Positions 25,374 to 34,904 are shown, numbered from the stretch's first letter. The stretch is DNA of 64,000 bases from Streptomyces sp. M92 (GCF_028473745.1 NZ_CP101137.1:5084001-5148000); one strand, 5' to 3'. A program made the numbers and translations. Notes: generated from the letters alone by a model not told the origin.

Positions 25374-26911
25374 AGCGCCGCCGCCCGGTCCTCGGGCACC
25401 AGGCCGATGCGGGTGCGGCGGTCGAGGAGGTCGGACTCGTCGAGGGCTCCCTCGTGACGCAGGGCCCACAGGAGTTCGGCGCCCGTGACGGGGTGGTCCG
25501 GCAGAATCCGCTCGCCGAGCCGGGGGCCGCGGGCGGCGAGGGCGTGGACGGCCGGCGCCTCGGTGCCGTAGCGGCGGACCAGGCGGCGCGGTGCCCGCAG
25601 CGCGGCCAGGGCGTGCGGTGCGGCGGCGCCGACCAGCGGCAGCGCGGCGGTGGGGGACGGGCCCGCGCCGAGCCGGCGGGCGGCGACGGCGGCGTCCACG
25701 GCGTCCTCGGCCATGCGCCGGTACGTGGTGAGCTTGCCGCCCACCACGGTGACCACGCCCTCCGGCGAGGTGAGCACCGCGTGCCGGCGGGAGACGTCCG
25801 CCGTGCGGGGACCGCCGCCGGACCGGTCGGCGGGCCCCGTGTCCAGCAGGGGGCGCAGGCCCGCGAAGGCGCCCACCACGTCCTCGCGGCGCACCGGCAC
25901 GTCCAGCACGGAACCGAGCACGTCCAGCAGGAAGCCCACATCGGTCTCGGGCACCTCGGGAACGTCCGGCACCTCGCCCTCCACGGGCTCGTCGGTCAGA
26001 CCGACGTAGACCCGTCCGTCGCCCTGGGGCAGCACCAGGACGAAGCGGTTGGTCTCCCCGGGTATCGGCACGTGCAGGCCGGCGGGCAGCGGGCCGAGCC
26101 GGTCGGAGCGCAGGACCAGGTGGGTGCCGCGGGAGGGGCGGACCCGGATGCCGTCGGTGAGGTCACCGGCCCACACCCCGGAGGCGTTGACGACCGCGCG
26201 GGCGCGGATCTCGCCCTCCTCCCCGGTGATCTCGTCGCGTATCCGGGCGCCGGACGCGGTCAGCTCCAGCGCCCGCACCCGGGTCAGCACCCGGGCGCCG
26301 CGCGCGGCGGCGGTCCGGGCGAGCGCGGTCACCAGGCGGGCGTCGTCCGTGAGCCGGCCGTCCCAGGACAGCAGCCCGCCGCGCAGCCGCTCGGAGCGCA
26401 GGGCGGGGGCCAGGTGCCGGGTCTCCACGGCGGACAGCCGGCGCGGCGCGGGCAGGGTGGCCCGCGCGGTGCGCGCCGCCAGCCGCAGCGTGTCGCCGGC
26501 CCGGAACCCGGCCCACGCCAGCGCCGCCTGCCCCCGCGAGACCAGCGGCGTCAGCGGCAGCACGAACGGCTGGGCGTGCACCAGGTGCGGAGCCGTACGC
26601 TCCATCAGGACCCCGCGCTCGACCGCGCTCTCGTGGGCCACGTCCAGCTGCGCGGAGGCGAGGTAGCGCAGGCCGCCGTGGATCAGCTTGGAGCTCCAGC
26701 GGGAGGTGCCGAAGGCCAGGTCGTGGGCGTCCACGGCGACCACGCTCAGGCCCCGGGCCGCGGCGTCCAGGGCGACGCCGGCACCGGTCGCGCCGAGCCC
26801 GACGACCAGGACGTCCACGACGGGGCCGCCCACCGCCTCGGTGAGCTCGCGCGAGCGCCGCGCGGCGGACAGGGAGGCCCCGGCGGCGGGACTGCTGCTG
26901 GTCGGGCTCAT
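25322..26911 (-). CDS. glpD: Glycerol-3-phosphate dehydrogenase (FAD-dependent)
   Basis: A 529-aa flavoprotein that oxidises sn-glycerol-3-phosphate to DHAP at the membrane. The FAD loop VVGLGATGAGVALDAAARGL is at ~36-55, SSKLIHGGLRYL ~72-83, and TSPEGVVTVVGGKLTTYRRM ~400-419; all are diagnostic of GlpD. The C-terminal helical domain is complete and ends at the real stop at 25322. The start is ATG 26911, overlapping the stop of the upstream TetR gene by ATGA, so the two are translationally coupled. The 3' end is the source of the 171-bp repeats downstream. Confidence 0.93.
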   Translation of the reverse strand: MSPTSSSPAAGASLSAARRSRELTEAVGGPVVDVLVVGLGATGAGVALDAAARGLSVVAVDAHDLAFGTSRWSSKLIHGGLRYLASAQLDVAHESAVERGVLMERTAPHLVHAQPFVLPLTPLVSRGQAALAWAGFRAGDTLRLAARTARATLPAPRRLSAVETRHLAPALRSERLRGGLLSWDGRLTDDARLVTALARTAAARGARVLTRVRALELTASGARIRDEITGEEGEIRARAVVNASGVWAGDLTDGIRVRPSRGTHLVLRSDRLGPLPAGLHVPIPGETNRFVLVLPQGDGRVYVGLTDEPVEGEVPDVPEVPETDVGFLLDVLGSVLDVPVRREDVVGAFAGLRPLLDTGPADRSGGGPRTADVSRRHAVLTSPEGVVTVVGGKLTTYRRMAEDAVDAAVAARRLGAGPSPTAALPLVGAAAPHALAALRAPRRLVRRYGTEAPAVHALAARGPRLGERILPDHPVTGAELLWALRHEGALDESDLLDRRTRIGLVPEDRAAALDAVRGLLDDEALAGRV

Positions 26912-27537
26912 GGGGCGAGGGTCCTCTCCAGGATGGTGCGCAGTTCCCCGAGGAAGGCCCCGGGGGTCAGTTCGGCGTCGTCCTCGTTGGTCATGGTGCG
27001 CAGCGACAGGGCGAAGGACTGGACGACCAGCAGGACGGACCGCGCCTGCCGTCCGGTGTGGGCCGGGCGCACCGACCCGTCGGCGTGGCCCTCGGCCAGT
27101 CCGCCGGCCAGCAGTTCCAGCAGTGCCTCCTGGCTCGCCCCGCGCCGGTCGAGGACGTAGGGGAGCAGCAGCTCGGGATCGACGTCGACGATCTTGCGGA
27201 AGAGCGGATGCGCGCGGAACGCCTCCACCCCGGTGACCAGTCCCTCGACGATGCGCGGGCGGGTGTCCAGGCCCGGCCGCGCATCGGGGATGGCGCCGGT
27301 GGCCACCGCGATCCACTCGCGGGTCATCAGATCGCCGACCAGGGTCCGCACGTCCGGCCAGCGCCGGTACAGCGTCATCCGGGAGACGCCGGCGCGGCGG
27401 GCCACGTCGGTCATCGTCGTGCGGCGGACCCCGACGGCCAGCACGCAGTCGCGCACGGCGTCCAGCACGGTGTCGTTGTCCGCGGCGTTCGGCCGGTCCG
27501 GGCTGCGGTCCGAGTCGTTGTGACGGTTGGGCGTCAT
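26908..27537 (-). CDS. TetR-family regulator of the glycerophospholipid locus
   Basis: A 209-aa repressor. The helix-turn-helix is at ~40-68 (VRRTTMTDVARRAGVSRMTLYRRW), followed by a helical ligand-binding domain. The start is ATG 27537, right next to GTTACAC direct repeats that could be both its operator and -10 region, suggesting a leaderless transcript. It overlaps glpD by ATGA and is divergent from the alkyl-DHAP-synthase-like gene, so it probably controls both directions. The ligand is unknown; a fatty acyl compound would fit the neighbours. Confidence 0.88.
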   Translation of the reverse strand: MTPNRHNDSDRSPDRPNAADNDTVLDAVRDCVLAVGVRRTTMTDVARRAGVSRMTLYRRWPDVRTLVGDLMTREWIAVATGAIPDARPGLDTRPRIVEGLVTGVEAFRAHPLFRKIVDVDPELLLPYVLDRRGASQEALLELLAGGLAEGHADGSVRPAHTGRQARSVLLVVQSFALSLRTMTNEDDAELTPGAFLGELRTILERTLAP

Positions 27538-27552
27538 GTGTAACAGTGTAAC
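27538..27552. promoter_or_regulatory. Direct-repeat operator for the TetR regulator
   Basis: GTGTAAC occurs twice, at 27538-27544 and 27546-27552, between the divergent tetR and flavoprotein starts. Reading leftward, TACACT would lie about 10 bp before the tetR ATG, a plausible -10. Confidence 0.55.
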
Positions 27553-27608
27553 GCCCCAGGGGCCGCGCAGCCGGCATCCCCCCGAACCGACCGTGAGGAC
27601 GACAGGCA

Positions 27609-29246
27609 ATGGACATGCTGTGGAACGGCTGGGGAGACCCGGCCAGGGCGACACCGCTGCCCGACACGGTGACCGGGATGCTGCGCGAACTGCTCGGCGT
27701 GCAGCCCCGCGACACCGTCCCCGTCCCGCTGGAGGGGATCGGCGTACCGGCGTCGCCGCTGGACGGAGCCGCCCGCCGCGCCCTGGAGGCCGCCGTCGGC
27801 GACCGCCCGGACCGGGTGCGCACCGACGCCGAGTCCCGGGTCCGCCACACCCGCGGCAAGTCCACCCCCGACCTGCTGCGGATGCGGACCGGCGACACCA
27901 CCGACGCCCCCGCCGCCGTCGTCCTCCCGGACAGCCACGACGAGGTGCTCGCCGTACTCGACGCCTGCGCCCGGCACGGCCTGGCCCTCGTCCCGTTCGG
28001 CGGCGGTACCTCCGTCGTCGGCGGCCTCGCACCCGAAGGCCGGTCCGGTCGCGCCGGCTTCGTCGCCCTGGACCTGCGGCACATGGACCGCCTGCTCGAC
28101 CTCGACGAGGTCTCCCGCACTGCCACCCTGCAACCCGGCCTGCGCGCCCCCGAGGCCGAGGCGCTGCTCGCCGAACGGGGCTACACCCTCGGCCACTTCC
28201 CCCAGTCCTACGAGTGGGCCACCATCGGCGGCTTCGCCGCGACCCGCTCCAGCGGACAGGCCTCCGCCGGATACGGACGCTTCGACGAGATGGTCCTCGG
28301 CCTCACCCTCGCCACCCCCGAGGGCACCCTCGTCACCGGCCGCGCCCCGCGCTCGGCCGCCGGGCCCGACCTGCGCCAGCTGATCCTGGGCTCCGAGGGT
28401 GCCTTCGGCGTCATCACCTCGGTCACCGTCCGCATACGCCCCCTGCCGCAGGTCCGCCGCTACGAGGGCTGGCGGTTCGACTCCTTCGACGCGGGCGCCG
28501 CCGCCCTGCGCCGCCTCGCCCAGGACGGCCCGCGCCCCACGGTGCTGCGGCTGTCCGACGAGACCGAGACCCTGATCGGCCTCGCCCAGCCCGACGCCAT
28601 CGGAGCCCTTCTCGACCGGCAGGACGCCGGCTGCCTCGCCGTCGTCGGCTTCGAGGGCACCGAGGAGGACACCGCGCACCGCCGCGAGGGCGCCGCCGCC
28701 GTCCTGCGCGAGTGCGGCGGCACCTTCGCCGGGGACGAGCCGGGGGAGCGCTGGGCCCGCGGCCGCTACTCGGCGCCGTACCTGCGCGACTCGCTGCTCG
28801 ACGCCGGGGCGCTCGCCGAGACCCTGGAGACCGCGACCTACTGGTCCCGCGTCCCCGCGCTGTACACCGCCGTGCGCGACGCGCTCACCGCCACCCTCAC
28901 CGGGGCCGGCACCCCGCCGCTGGTCATGTGCCACATCTCGCACGTCTACGAGAACGGCGCCTCCCTGTACTTCACCGTCGTCTCCGCCCAGGGCGAGGAC
29001 GCCGTGGCGCACTGGACTCGGGCCAAGCACGCCGCCAACGAGGCGATCGGCGCCGCGGGCGGCACCATCACCCACCACCACGGCGTCGGCACCGACCACC
29101 GCGACTGGTACGTCCGGGAGGCGGGACCGCTCGGTGTGGCGGCCCTGGGCGCCGTCAAGCGGAGCCTGGACCCGGCGGGAGTGCTCAGCCCCGGCGTCCT
29201 GCTGCCCGGGGACGGTCCCGGCCGCCCGGCCCACCCCCACCCGTGA
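27609..29246 (+). CDS. FAD-linked oxidase similar to alkyldihydroxyacetonephosphate synthase
   Basis: A 545-aa VAO-family flavoprotein. The PP-loop FAD site LVPFGGGTSVVGGL is at ~129-142, the second FAD stretch LGHFPQSYEWATIGGFAATR ~191-210, and the C-terminal THHHGVGTDHRDWY ~485-498 resembles the ADPS HHHGVG substrate motif. ADPS replaces the acyl chain of acyl-DHAP by a fatty alcohol, giving ether lipids. The start is ATG 27609 behind GTGAGGAC. With glpD (makes DHAP) divergent and a lipid kinase downstream, an ether- or modified-glycerolipid role is attractive but unproven. A D-lactate/glycolate oxidase is the alternative. Confidence 0.85.
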   Translation: MDMLWNGWGDPARATPLPDTVTGMLRELLGVQPRDTVPVPLEGIGVPASPLDGAARRALEAAVGDRPDRVRTDAESRVRHTRGKSTPDLLRMRTGDTTDAPAAVVLPDSHDEVLAVLDACARHGLALVPFGGGTSVVGGLAPEGRSGRAGFVALDLRHMDRLLDLDEVSRTATLQPGLRAPEAEALLAERGYTLGHFPQSYEWATIGGFAATRSSGQASAGYGRFDEMVLGLTLATPEGTLVTGRAPRSAAGPDLRQLILGSEGAFGVITSVTVRIRPLPQVRRYEGWRFDSFDAGAAALRRLAQDGPRPTVLRLSDETETLIGLAQPDAIGALLDRQDAGCLAVVGFEGTEEDTAHRREGAAAVLRECGGTFAGDEPGERWARGRYSAPYLRDSLLDAGALAETLETATYWSRVPALYTAVRDALTATLTGAGTPPLVMCHISHVYENGASLYFTVVSAQGEDAVAHWTRAKHAANEAIGAAGGTITHHHGVGTDHRDWYVREAGPLGVAALGAVKRSLDPAGVLSPGVLLPGDGPGRPAHPHP

Positions 29247-29287
29247 GACAACTGTCCGGCACCACCCCTCAGCCCGGAGGCACATCG

Positions 29288-30169
29288 ATGCGACAGTTCA
29301 CCGCCGTCGTCAACCCCACCGCGGGCGGCGCCACTTCGGCCGCCGCGCTGCTCGGGGTGGCCCGGCTGCTGCGGGAGGCGGGCGCCGGGCTGGAGACGGA
29401 GTACAGCCGCAGCCTCGGCCACGCCCGGGAGATCGCCCGGCGGGCCGGGGAGCGCGGCCGGGTGGTGCTCGCCGTCGGCGGCGACGGCATGGCCGGCGGG
29501 ATAGGCGGCGCCCTCAGCGGCACAGGGGCGACGCTGGGACTCGTCCCGGCCGGACGCGGCAACGACTTCGCGCGCGCCCTGGGCCTGCCCACCGAGCCCG
29601 CCGCCCTCGCCGAGGTGCTGCTGCGGGGCGAGCCGCGCCCCGTCGACACCATCGAGCTCACCTCCGCCGCCCACGACCGCACCGTCGTGCTCGGCAGCGT
29701 CTACGCCGGTGTCGACGCGCTCGCCAACCGCCACGCCAACGAGACCCGTCTGCTGCGCGGCGCCGCCTCCTACTACGCGGGCGCCCTGCGCGCCGTCACG
29801 GGCTGGCGCGCCACCCGCTACCGCGTCACCGTCGACGGCGAGGAGCACGCCTTCACGGGCTACACCACGGTGGCCGCCAACTCCGGGTACTACGGCTTCA
29901 ACCGCCGCATCGCGCCGTCCGCCCGGGTCGACGACGGCCTGCTGGACGTCGTGATGATCCACCACGCGCCCCGGCTGCTGTTCTTCGCCCTGATGAGGGA
30001 ACTCGAGTCGGGCGGTCACGTCCGCCGTCCCCAGGTCCGCGTCCTGCGCGGCCGGGAGGTCCGCATCGAGGCGGACCGGGCCGTACCGTACGGCGCCGAC
30101 GGCGAGGTCGAGGCCCTCGTCCCGGTCACGGCCAGGGTACTGCCCGGCGCGCTGCGCGTCCTGTGCTGA
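29288..30169 (+). CDS. Diacylglycerol kinase/YegS-family lipid kinase
   Basis: A 293-aa DAGK-catalytic-domain protein that phosphorylates diacylglycerol or a related lipid. The N-terminal VVNPTAGGAT, the ATP loop VVLAVGGDGMAGGI (~58-71) and LVPAGRGNDFARALGLP (~83-99) are hallmark motifs, and the second beta-sandwich domain (VDDGLLDVVMIHH) is intact. The start is ATG 29288 with GGAGG eight bases upstream. It lies 41 bp behind the flavoprotein gene, in the same operon, and ends at a terminator. Confidence 0.9.
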   Translation: MRQFTAVVNPTAGGATSAAALLGVARLLREAGAGLETEYSRSLGHAREIARRAGERGRVVLAVGGDGMAGGIGGALSGTGATLGLVPAGRGNDFARALGLPTEPAALAEVLLRGEPRPVDTIELTSAAHDRTVVLGSVYAGVDALANRHANETRLLRGAASYYAGALRAVTGWRATRYRVTVDGEEHAFTGYTTVAANSGYYGFNRRIAPSARVDDGLLDVVMIHHAPRLLFFALMRELESGGHVRRPQVRVLRGREVRIEADRAVPYGADGEVEALVPVTARVLPGALRVLC

Positions 30170-30174
30170 GCACG

Positions 30175-30214
30175 CCGCCGGGCCGGCCACCGCGGACGGT
30201 GACCGGCCCGGCGG
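30175..30214. terminator. Bidirectional terminator after the lipid kinase and catalase genes
   Basis: Twelve-base arms (30175-30186, 30203-30214) enclose a loop that itself can form a four-base stem. It sits between convergent genes. Confidence 0.75.
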
Positions 30215-30223
30215 GTGCGGCCC

Positions 30224-32503
30224 TCAGCCCCGGGGGGTGGTGAACCGTTCCCAGACGCGGTGCGAGCCCAGCAGTTCGGTGACCTGTTCCAGGGCCGCCG
30301 TGCCGGAGTCGGCGACGATCACACCGGGCGCGTCGACCGGAACCCCCGACGCCTCCAGCGCGACCTCGCCGCCCGCCCAGACGCCGATCGCCTTGCCGTG
30401 CCGGAACGCCTCCGACACCAGCAGGCTCACCCGCGGGTCGGTCGTCGCCGGCCGTGCGGGCGCCGGCCCGGACTTGTAGTCGCGCGGGGTGTACGCGTCG
30501 CCGCCCATGTCCGGCGCCCCCGCCAGCAGTACGGCGTCGAACTCGACGGAGCGCGCGGTGACGTAGCTGCGCTGGACGGTCACCGCGGCGTCGCCCGAGC
30601 CGAGGGTGCCGCCGTTCGGCGCCACCACCAGCGGCACCATCCCCGCGTTCAGCACCGCATGCCGCACGGCGTTCACGCCCTCCAGGTCGCCCCCGCCCGT
30701 GACGATGCCGACGACCCGGCCGTCGGTGGGCCAGGTCCGCCCGACCTGCGACAGCGCCGGGCTCGGCTCGACGTCGGCCAGCGGCACGGTCGGCTGCGGC
30801 GCGGGCAGGCCGAGGCCCTCGGCGACGCCCGCGCACAGCTCCGGGTCGATGTTGGCCAGCACCTGGAGCGTCCGCTCCCGGATCGCCTGCTCGTAGCACT
30901 TGCCCAGCTCGAAGGTGTAGGCACCGATGATGTGCTCGCGCTCCACCGGGCTCATGCTCAGCCAGAAGCGCCGGGGCTGGCTGAAGTGGTCCGCGAACGA
31001 CTCCGGCGCCTCGCGCACCTTGGTCGCCTCCGGGACCCGCACCGGCGCCTCGATGTACGCGCCCTCGGCCGCGCCGGCCGTGAACGGGCAGCCGCCGTCC
31101 AGGGAGTTGGGCCGGTAGGGCGCCACCCCCCGGTGCACCGCCGTCTGGTGCATGCCGTCGCGCAGCATGTCGTTGACCGGCGCCTGCGGCCGGTTGATCG
31201 GCAGCTGCGGGAAGTTGGGGCCGCCCAGCCGGGTGATCTGCGTGTCCAGGTACGAGAACAGCCGCCCCGCGAGCAGCGGGTCGTCGGTGACGTCGATGCC
31301 CGGCACCAGGTGGCCCACGTGGAAGGCGACCTGCTCCGTCTCCGCGAAGAAGTTGGACGGGTTGCGGTTCAGCGTCAGCAGCCCCACCGGCTGCACCGGC
31401 GCCAGCTCCTCGGGCACGATGTTGGTCGGGTCCAGCAGGTCGATGCCCTCGAAGGTCTGCTCCGGGTTGTCGGGGAAGGTCTGGATGCCCAGCTCCCACT
31501 GCGGGTACGCGCCCGCCTCGATCGCGTCCGCCAGGTCCCGGCGGTGGAAGTCCGGGTCGACGCCGTTGATGAGCTGCGCCTCGTCCCACACCAGGGAGTG
31601 CACGCCCAGCTTCGGCTTCCAGTGGAACTTCACCAGCGTCGTCTCGCCCGCGGCGTTGACCAGCCGGAAGGTGTGGACGCCGAAGCCCTCCATCATCCGG
31701 TAGGAGCGCGGGATGCCGCGGTCGCCCATGAAGAAGATGGTGTGGTGGGTCGCCTCGGTGTGCAGCGAGACGAAGTCCCAGAAGGTGTCGTGCGCGCTCT
31801 GTGCCTGCGGGATCTCCCGGTCGGGGTGCGGCTTCGCGGCGTGCACCACGTCCGGGAACTTGATCGCGTCCTGGATGAAGAAAACCGGGATGTTGTTGCC
31901 GACCAGGTCGAAGACGCCCTCGCTGGTGTAGAACTTCGTCGCGAACCCGCGGGTGTCCCGCACGGTGTCCGACGACCCCCGGGAGCCGACCACGGTCGAG
32001 AACCGCGTGAACACCGGCGTCTCCACGTCGTCGGCGAGGAACGCCGCCTTCGTCACGGAGGCCGCCGTGCCGTAGCTCTGGAAGACGCCGTGCGCGCCCG
32101 CGCCGCGCGCGTGCACCACGCGCTCCGGGATGCGCTCGTGGTCGAAGTGCATGACCTTCTCGCGCAGGTGGTGGTCCTGCAGCAGCACGGGGCCGCGCGG
32201 CCCCGCCTTCAGCGAGTGGTCGGTGTCGTACAGCCGCGTGCCCTGGGCGTTCGTCAGGTAGGCGCCGGACTGCGCGACGCGGGCCTGGTCGGCGCCCGTG
32301 GGCTGGCCGGTGGGCGAGACGGTGTCCGGGCCGCTCTGGTCCGGCTTCGGGGGCAGCGGCTCCCGGGGCTCGGTGGGTTCGGCGACGGGCGGCGACTCGG
32401 GCCCGGGCTTGCCGGGGACGCCGTCCGCCGGACCGCCACCGTCGCCCTGCAGGCTCTCGGTGACCTTGTGGGCTACCCGCTTGAGGGGGTTGGCCTCGCT
32501 CAT
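30224..32503 (-). CDS. katE: Large-subunit monofunctional catalase (KatE/HPII type)
   Basis: A 759-aa clade-2 catalase that breaks down hydrogen peroxide. The catalytic His lies in RVVHARGAGAHG (~128-139), the Asn in DLVGNNIPVFFIQD (~198-211), and the haem-ligand Tyr in RLFSYLDTQITRLG (~419-432). The extra C-terminal ~150 residues form the flavodoxin/DJ-1-like domain (VVGIVTGGGDLEGVNAV, ~606) typical of HPII. The acidic Pro-rich N-terminal extension matches large catalases. The start is ATG 32503 with GGAGAAGAGG upstream. A single-gene unit; regulation is not evident. Confidence 0.95.
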   Translation of the reverse strand: MSEANPLKRVAHKVTESLQGDGGGPADGVPGKPGPESPPVAEPTEPREPLPPKPDQSGPDTVSPTGQPTGADQARVAQSGAYLTNAQGTRLYDTDHSLKAGPRGPVLLQDHHLREKVMHFDHERIPERVVHARGAGAHGVFQSYGTAASVTKAAFLADDVETPVFTRFSTVVGSRGSSDTVRDTRGFATKFYTSEGVFDLVGNNIPVFFIQDAIKFPDVVHAAKPHPDREIPQAQSAHDTFWDFVSLHTEATHHTIFFMGDRGIPRSYRMMEGFGVHTFRLVNAAGETTLVKFHWKPKLGVHSLVWDEAQLINGVDPDFHRRDLADAIEAGAYPQWELGIQTFPDNPEQTFEGIDLLDPTNIVPEELAPVQPVGLLTLNRNPSNFFAETEQVAFHVGHLVPGIDVTDDPLLAGRLFSYLDTQITRLGGPNFPQLPINRPQAPVNDMLRDGMHQTAVHRGVAPYRPNSLDGGCPFTAGAAEGAYIEAPVRVPEATKVREAPESFADHFSQPRRFWLSMSPVEREHIIGAYTFELGKCYEQAIRERTLQVLANIDPELCAGVAEGLGLPAPQPTVPLADVEPSPALSQVGRTWPTDGRVVGIVTGGGDLEGVNAVRHAVLNAGMVPLVVAPNGGTLGSGDAAVTVQRSYVTARSVEFDAVLLAGAPDMGGDAYTPRDYKSGPAPARPATTDPRVSLLVSEAFRHGKAIGVWAGGEVALEASGVPVDAPGVIVADSGTAALEQVTELLGSHRVWERFTTPRG

Positions 32504-32639
32504 CAGCCTCTTCTCCGTTCTGGGCGGGCCGCTGCACGCGGCCGGTCGTGTTCGGGTACCGACTGCCGTGGTGGGCCGTGACCGCGTACCCAGCGAGCGG
32601 GACTCAAGGCATGGGCGCGAGGGAACGGACGCGGTCGTC

Positions 32640-32867
32640 TCAGGTGACGGACTCCCCGTCGTGCACGCCGCCCTGACAGCGTTTCGTGAAGGATCCCGTC
32701 CCCGACTGGTCGACCGAGACGACGATGAGTCCGCCGCCCTGGATGCACTCGGTCGCCGTCACGTCGGCCGGGAGGTGCGCGGCGGAGGACCCGGAGGCCT
32801 CGGCGGGAGCCGCGCAGAGCACCGGCACGGTCAGGGCCGTGACCACGGCCCACAGGGACTTTCGCAT
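32640..32867 (-). CDS. Small secreted protein
   Basis: A 75-aa preprotein with a clear Sec signal (MRKSLWAVVTALTVPVLCAA, cleavage near AEA-SG) leaving ~50 mature residues. The mature part holds two Cys (TECIQGG, KRCQGGV) that could form a disulfide and ends in an acidic tail. RBS AAGGAG nine bases before ATG 32867. Function unknown; it sits between catalase and the DUF2264 operon. Confidence 0.7.
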   Translation of the reverse strand: MRKSLWAVVTALTVPVLCAAPAEASGSSAAHLPADVTATECIQGGGLIVVSVDQSGTGSFTKRCQGGVHDGESVT

Positions 32868-32948
32868 CAGTGGGACTCCTTCTCGCCGGTGCCCTACCAG
32901 CGTCACCGGGCGCGCTGCGGTCCGCCACTTCAGACGCGCGCACGAGGG

Positions 32949-32981
32949 AGGGCCCCGACCGGTCGCGCCGGCCGGGGCCCT
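32949..32981. terminator. Terminator of the DUF2264/ABC operon
   Basis: Stem AGGGCCCCG(a)CCGG / CCGG(c)CGGGGCCCT with one mismatch and a five-base loop, just downstream of the DUF2264 stop at 33006. Confidence 0.75.
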
Positions 32982-33005
32982 GCCTGTGCTGAGCGGGTGA
33001 GGGCG

Positions 33006-34904
33006 TCAGTCCGCCGTGTGCGTCACCCGCACCGGCTCGAACGAGACGCGGGTGCGGCCGCCGCCGTCCGCCCAGACCACCTCGACCTCCCGCTCGCCGG
33101 GCACGACCTCCGTGACGGCGTCCGCCAGCGGGCCGGGCCCCGGTTCGCCGGTGAGCGCGGCCAGGCAGACGTGCAGGGTGGTGCCGCCCGCCTCGCCGGA
33201 CAGCCGGGGCAGCTCGACCCACTGCGTGTACGCGGTGCCCTGCGGGGCGCGGACGGCCTCGGGCTCGGGGCTCCAGCCGTGCAGTCCGTGCAGCGCCGAG
33301 ACCAGGGGTTCCTCGGGACCGGTGGCCCACCCGGTGTGCGTCAGGCGCGCGCCGGACGGCGCTCCGGTCACCCGGTGCACCCGCAGCTCGTACGGCCCCT
33401 TGCCCACGGTCACGCTCTCCACCCGCAGCCCCGGCACCATCGGGGGGCCGCCGGCGAACACCGGCCGGTGCCAGGACGCCGCCCAGCCCCAGCCCTCGCC
33501 CTGCCCCGCGCCGAGCGGGTGGACGCGGCGCCGCACACTGCCGCGGCCGTTCACCTGGACCGAGAGGTGGTTGTCCGCGGCGTTCGTGACGGCGGTGGGG
33601 CCGGTCCGGGTCGAGTACGCCTGCCGGCCGTAGTGCGGGTCGTCCTCGGCGGCCACCTCTCCCTCGTGCGGCCGGACGTGGTCGCTGCCGTGGTTGTGCA
33701 GCCGTACGATCCCGTCGGCGCGCGTCGCCTGGACCAGCAGCCCGGGTGCCGGCAGGGCGAGCACGCGGTCCGCCTCCTCCACCGGGGCCGGCTCCTCGGT
33801 GGCGGTCCACAGCGGGTGGCCGGCGGGGGCCAGGAGCGACACGAACGCCTTCGACGCCCAGTACGGGGAGGCCGGCCCCGAGTACGGCTGGAGGGTGGCC
33901 TCGTGGGGGCCGTGCCAGCCGAGGCTCAGCAGCCCGTCGTCGGTCAGCGCGCCGCGCTCCAGGAAGTACCGCAGGTTGCCGCTCACCAGCCGCCGCGAGG
34001 CGCCCGGCGACAGCGGCGTGTGCCCGGTGACCGCGCCCAGCCCCACGGCCGCGGAGGCCGCGAAGCGGTAGGCGAGCGAACGGCCGAAGTGCAGCGGCGC
34101 CCCGTCCCCGCCGAACATCAGCGCGTAGCCGTCGAGGTGCGTGCGCAGCCGTTCCCCGTAGCGGGCGGCTACCGGCCCGGTGTCGCCGGCCAGGTGGGCG
34201 TCGAGCACCGGGTACAGGTGCAGCGCCCAGCTGTTGTAGTGGTCGAAGGCGCGTCCGTCGCCGTCGGCGTACCAGCCGTCGCCCTGGTACCAGCCCTCCA
34301 TCAGCTCCAGCGCCCGCTGCCGGGCCGCCGCCGTCTCCCGGTCCCCGCGGCCGACCGACTCCAGGAACCCGGCCACCGTGTACGGGAACAGGTACCAGTT
34401 GTTCGGCGCCGGCACGTGCCTGAGCGCCCCGCGCAGCCACTCCTCCACCCGGTCCCGCACCCCGGCGTCCAGGTTCTTCCACAGCCAGGGCGCGGTCAGC
34501 CGCAGCCCGAGCGCGACCGACGCCGACTCGACCATCGGCTGACCCTGCACGTCGTGGTCGAGGATCAGCGGCCAGGACTCGGTGTCCTCGCGGCCGGGTG
34601 TGCGGGTGCCCGAGTCGAGGCCGCTCGCGTAGCGGTCCAGCCAGCCGTGCGGGTCGTCGCCGCCGGCGCCGGCGACCCGGAAGGCCGCCGCGAGGAACGT
34701 CCGCGCGAAACCCTCCAGTCCGTCGGAGCGCACGCCCGAGCGCGACGGGCGCCCCGGCAGGTCCAGCAGGGCGCGGCCGGGGGTGCTCCAGCGCCACGCG
34801 GCCCACAGCAGCCCGTCCGCGACGGCTTCCCAGTGGGCCCGGGTGTACCCGGTGTACGGGCTCGGCGCACGGTCCTCGGTGGGCAGTTCGAACGGGATGC
34901 TCAT
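33006..34904 (-). CDS. DUF2264-domain protein
   Basis: A 632-aa cytosolic protein, last gene of the sugar-uptake operon. N-terminal ~380 residues form an (alpha/alpha)-barrel-like helical domain (GWYQGDGWYADGDGRAFDHY, then LHLYPVLDAHL), similar to enzymes acting on unsaturated uronic or rhamnosyl glycans; the C-terminal third is beta-rich. DUF2264 has no fixed reaction, but it repeatedly pairs with sugar ABC importers. The start is ATG 34904, overlapping the dehydrogenase stop (ATGA). No signal peptide, so it acts on imported oligosaccharide. Confidence 0.85.
   Translation of the reverse strand: MSIPFELPTEDRAPSPYTGYTRAHWEAVADGLLWAAWRWSTPGRALLDLPGRPSRSGVRSDGLEGFARTFLAAAFRVAGAGGDDPHGWLDRYASGLDSGTRTPGREDTESWPLILDHDVQGQPMVESASVALGLRLTAPWLWKNLDAGVRDRVEEWLRGALRHVPAPNNWYLFPYTVAGFLESVGRGDRETAAARQRALELMEGWYQGDGWYADGDGRAFDHYNSWALHLYPVLDAHLAGDTGPVAARYGERLRTHLDGYALMFGGDGAPLHFGRSLAYRFAASAAVGLGAVTGHTPLSPGASRRLVSGNLRYFLERGALTDDGLLSLGWHGPHEATLQPYSGPASPYWASKAFVSLLAPAGHPLWTATEEPAPVEEADRVLALPAPGLLVQATRADGIVRLHNHGSDHVRPHEGEVAAEDDPHYGRQAYSTRTGPTAVTNAADNHLSVQVNGRGSVRRRVHPLGAGQGEGWGWAASWHRPVFAGGPPMVPGLRVESVTVGKGPYELRVHRVTGAPSGARLTHTGWATGPEEPLVSALHGLHGWSPEPEAVRAPQGTAYTQWVELPRLSGEAGGTTLHVCLAALTGEPGPGPLADAVTEVVPGEREVEVVWADGGGRTRVSFEPVRVTHTAD

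Noticed and set aside
23892..25469. Apparent protein repeats (THPRKYDG) in a minus-strand frame
   Set aside because: These are translations of the 171-bp tandem array; no RBS or start codon is linked, and the real glpD frame stops before them.
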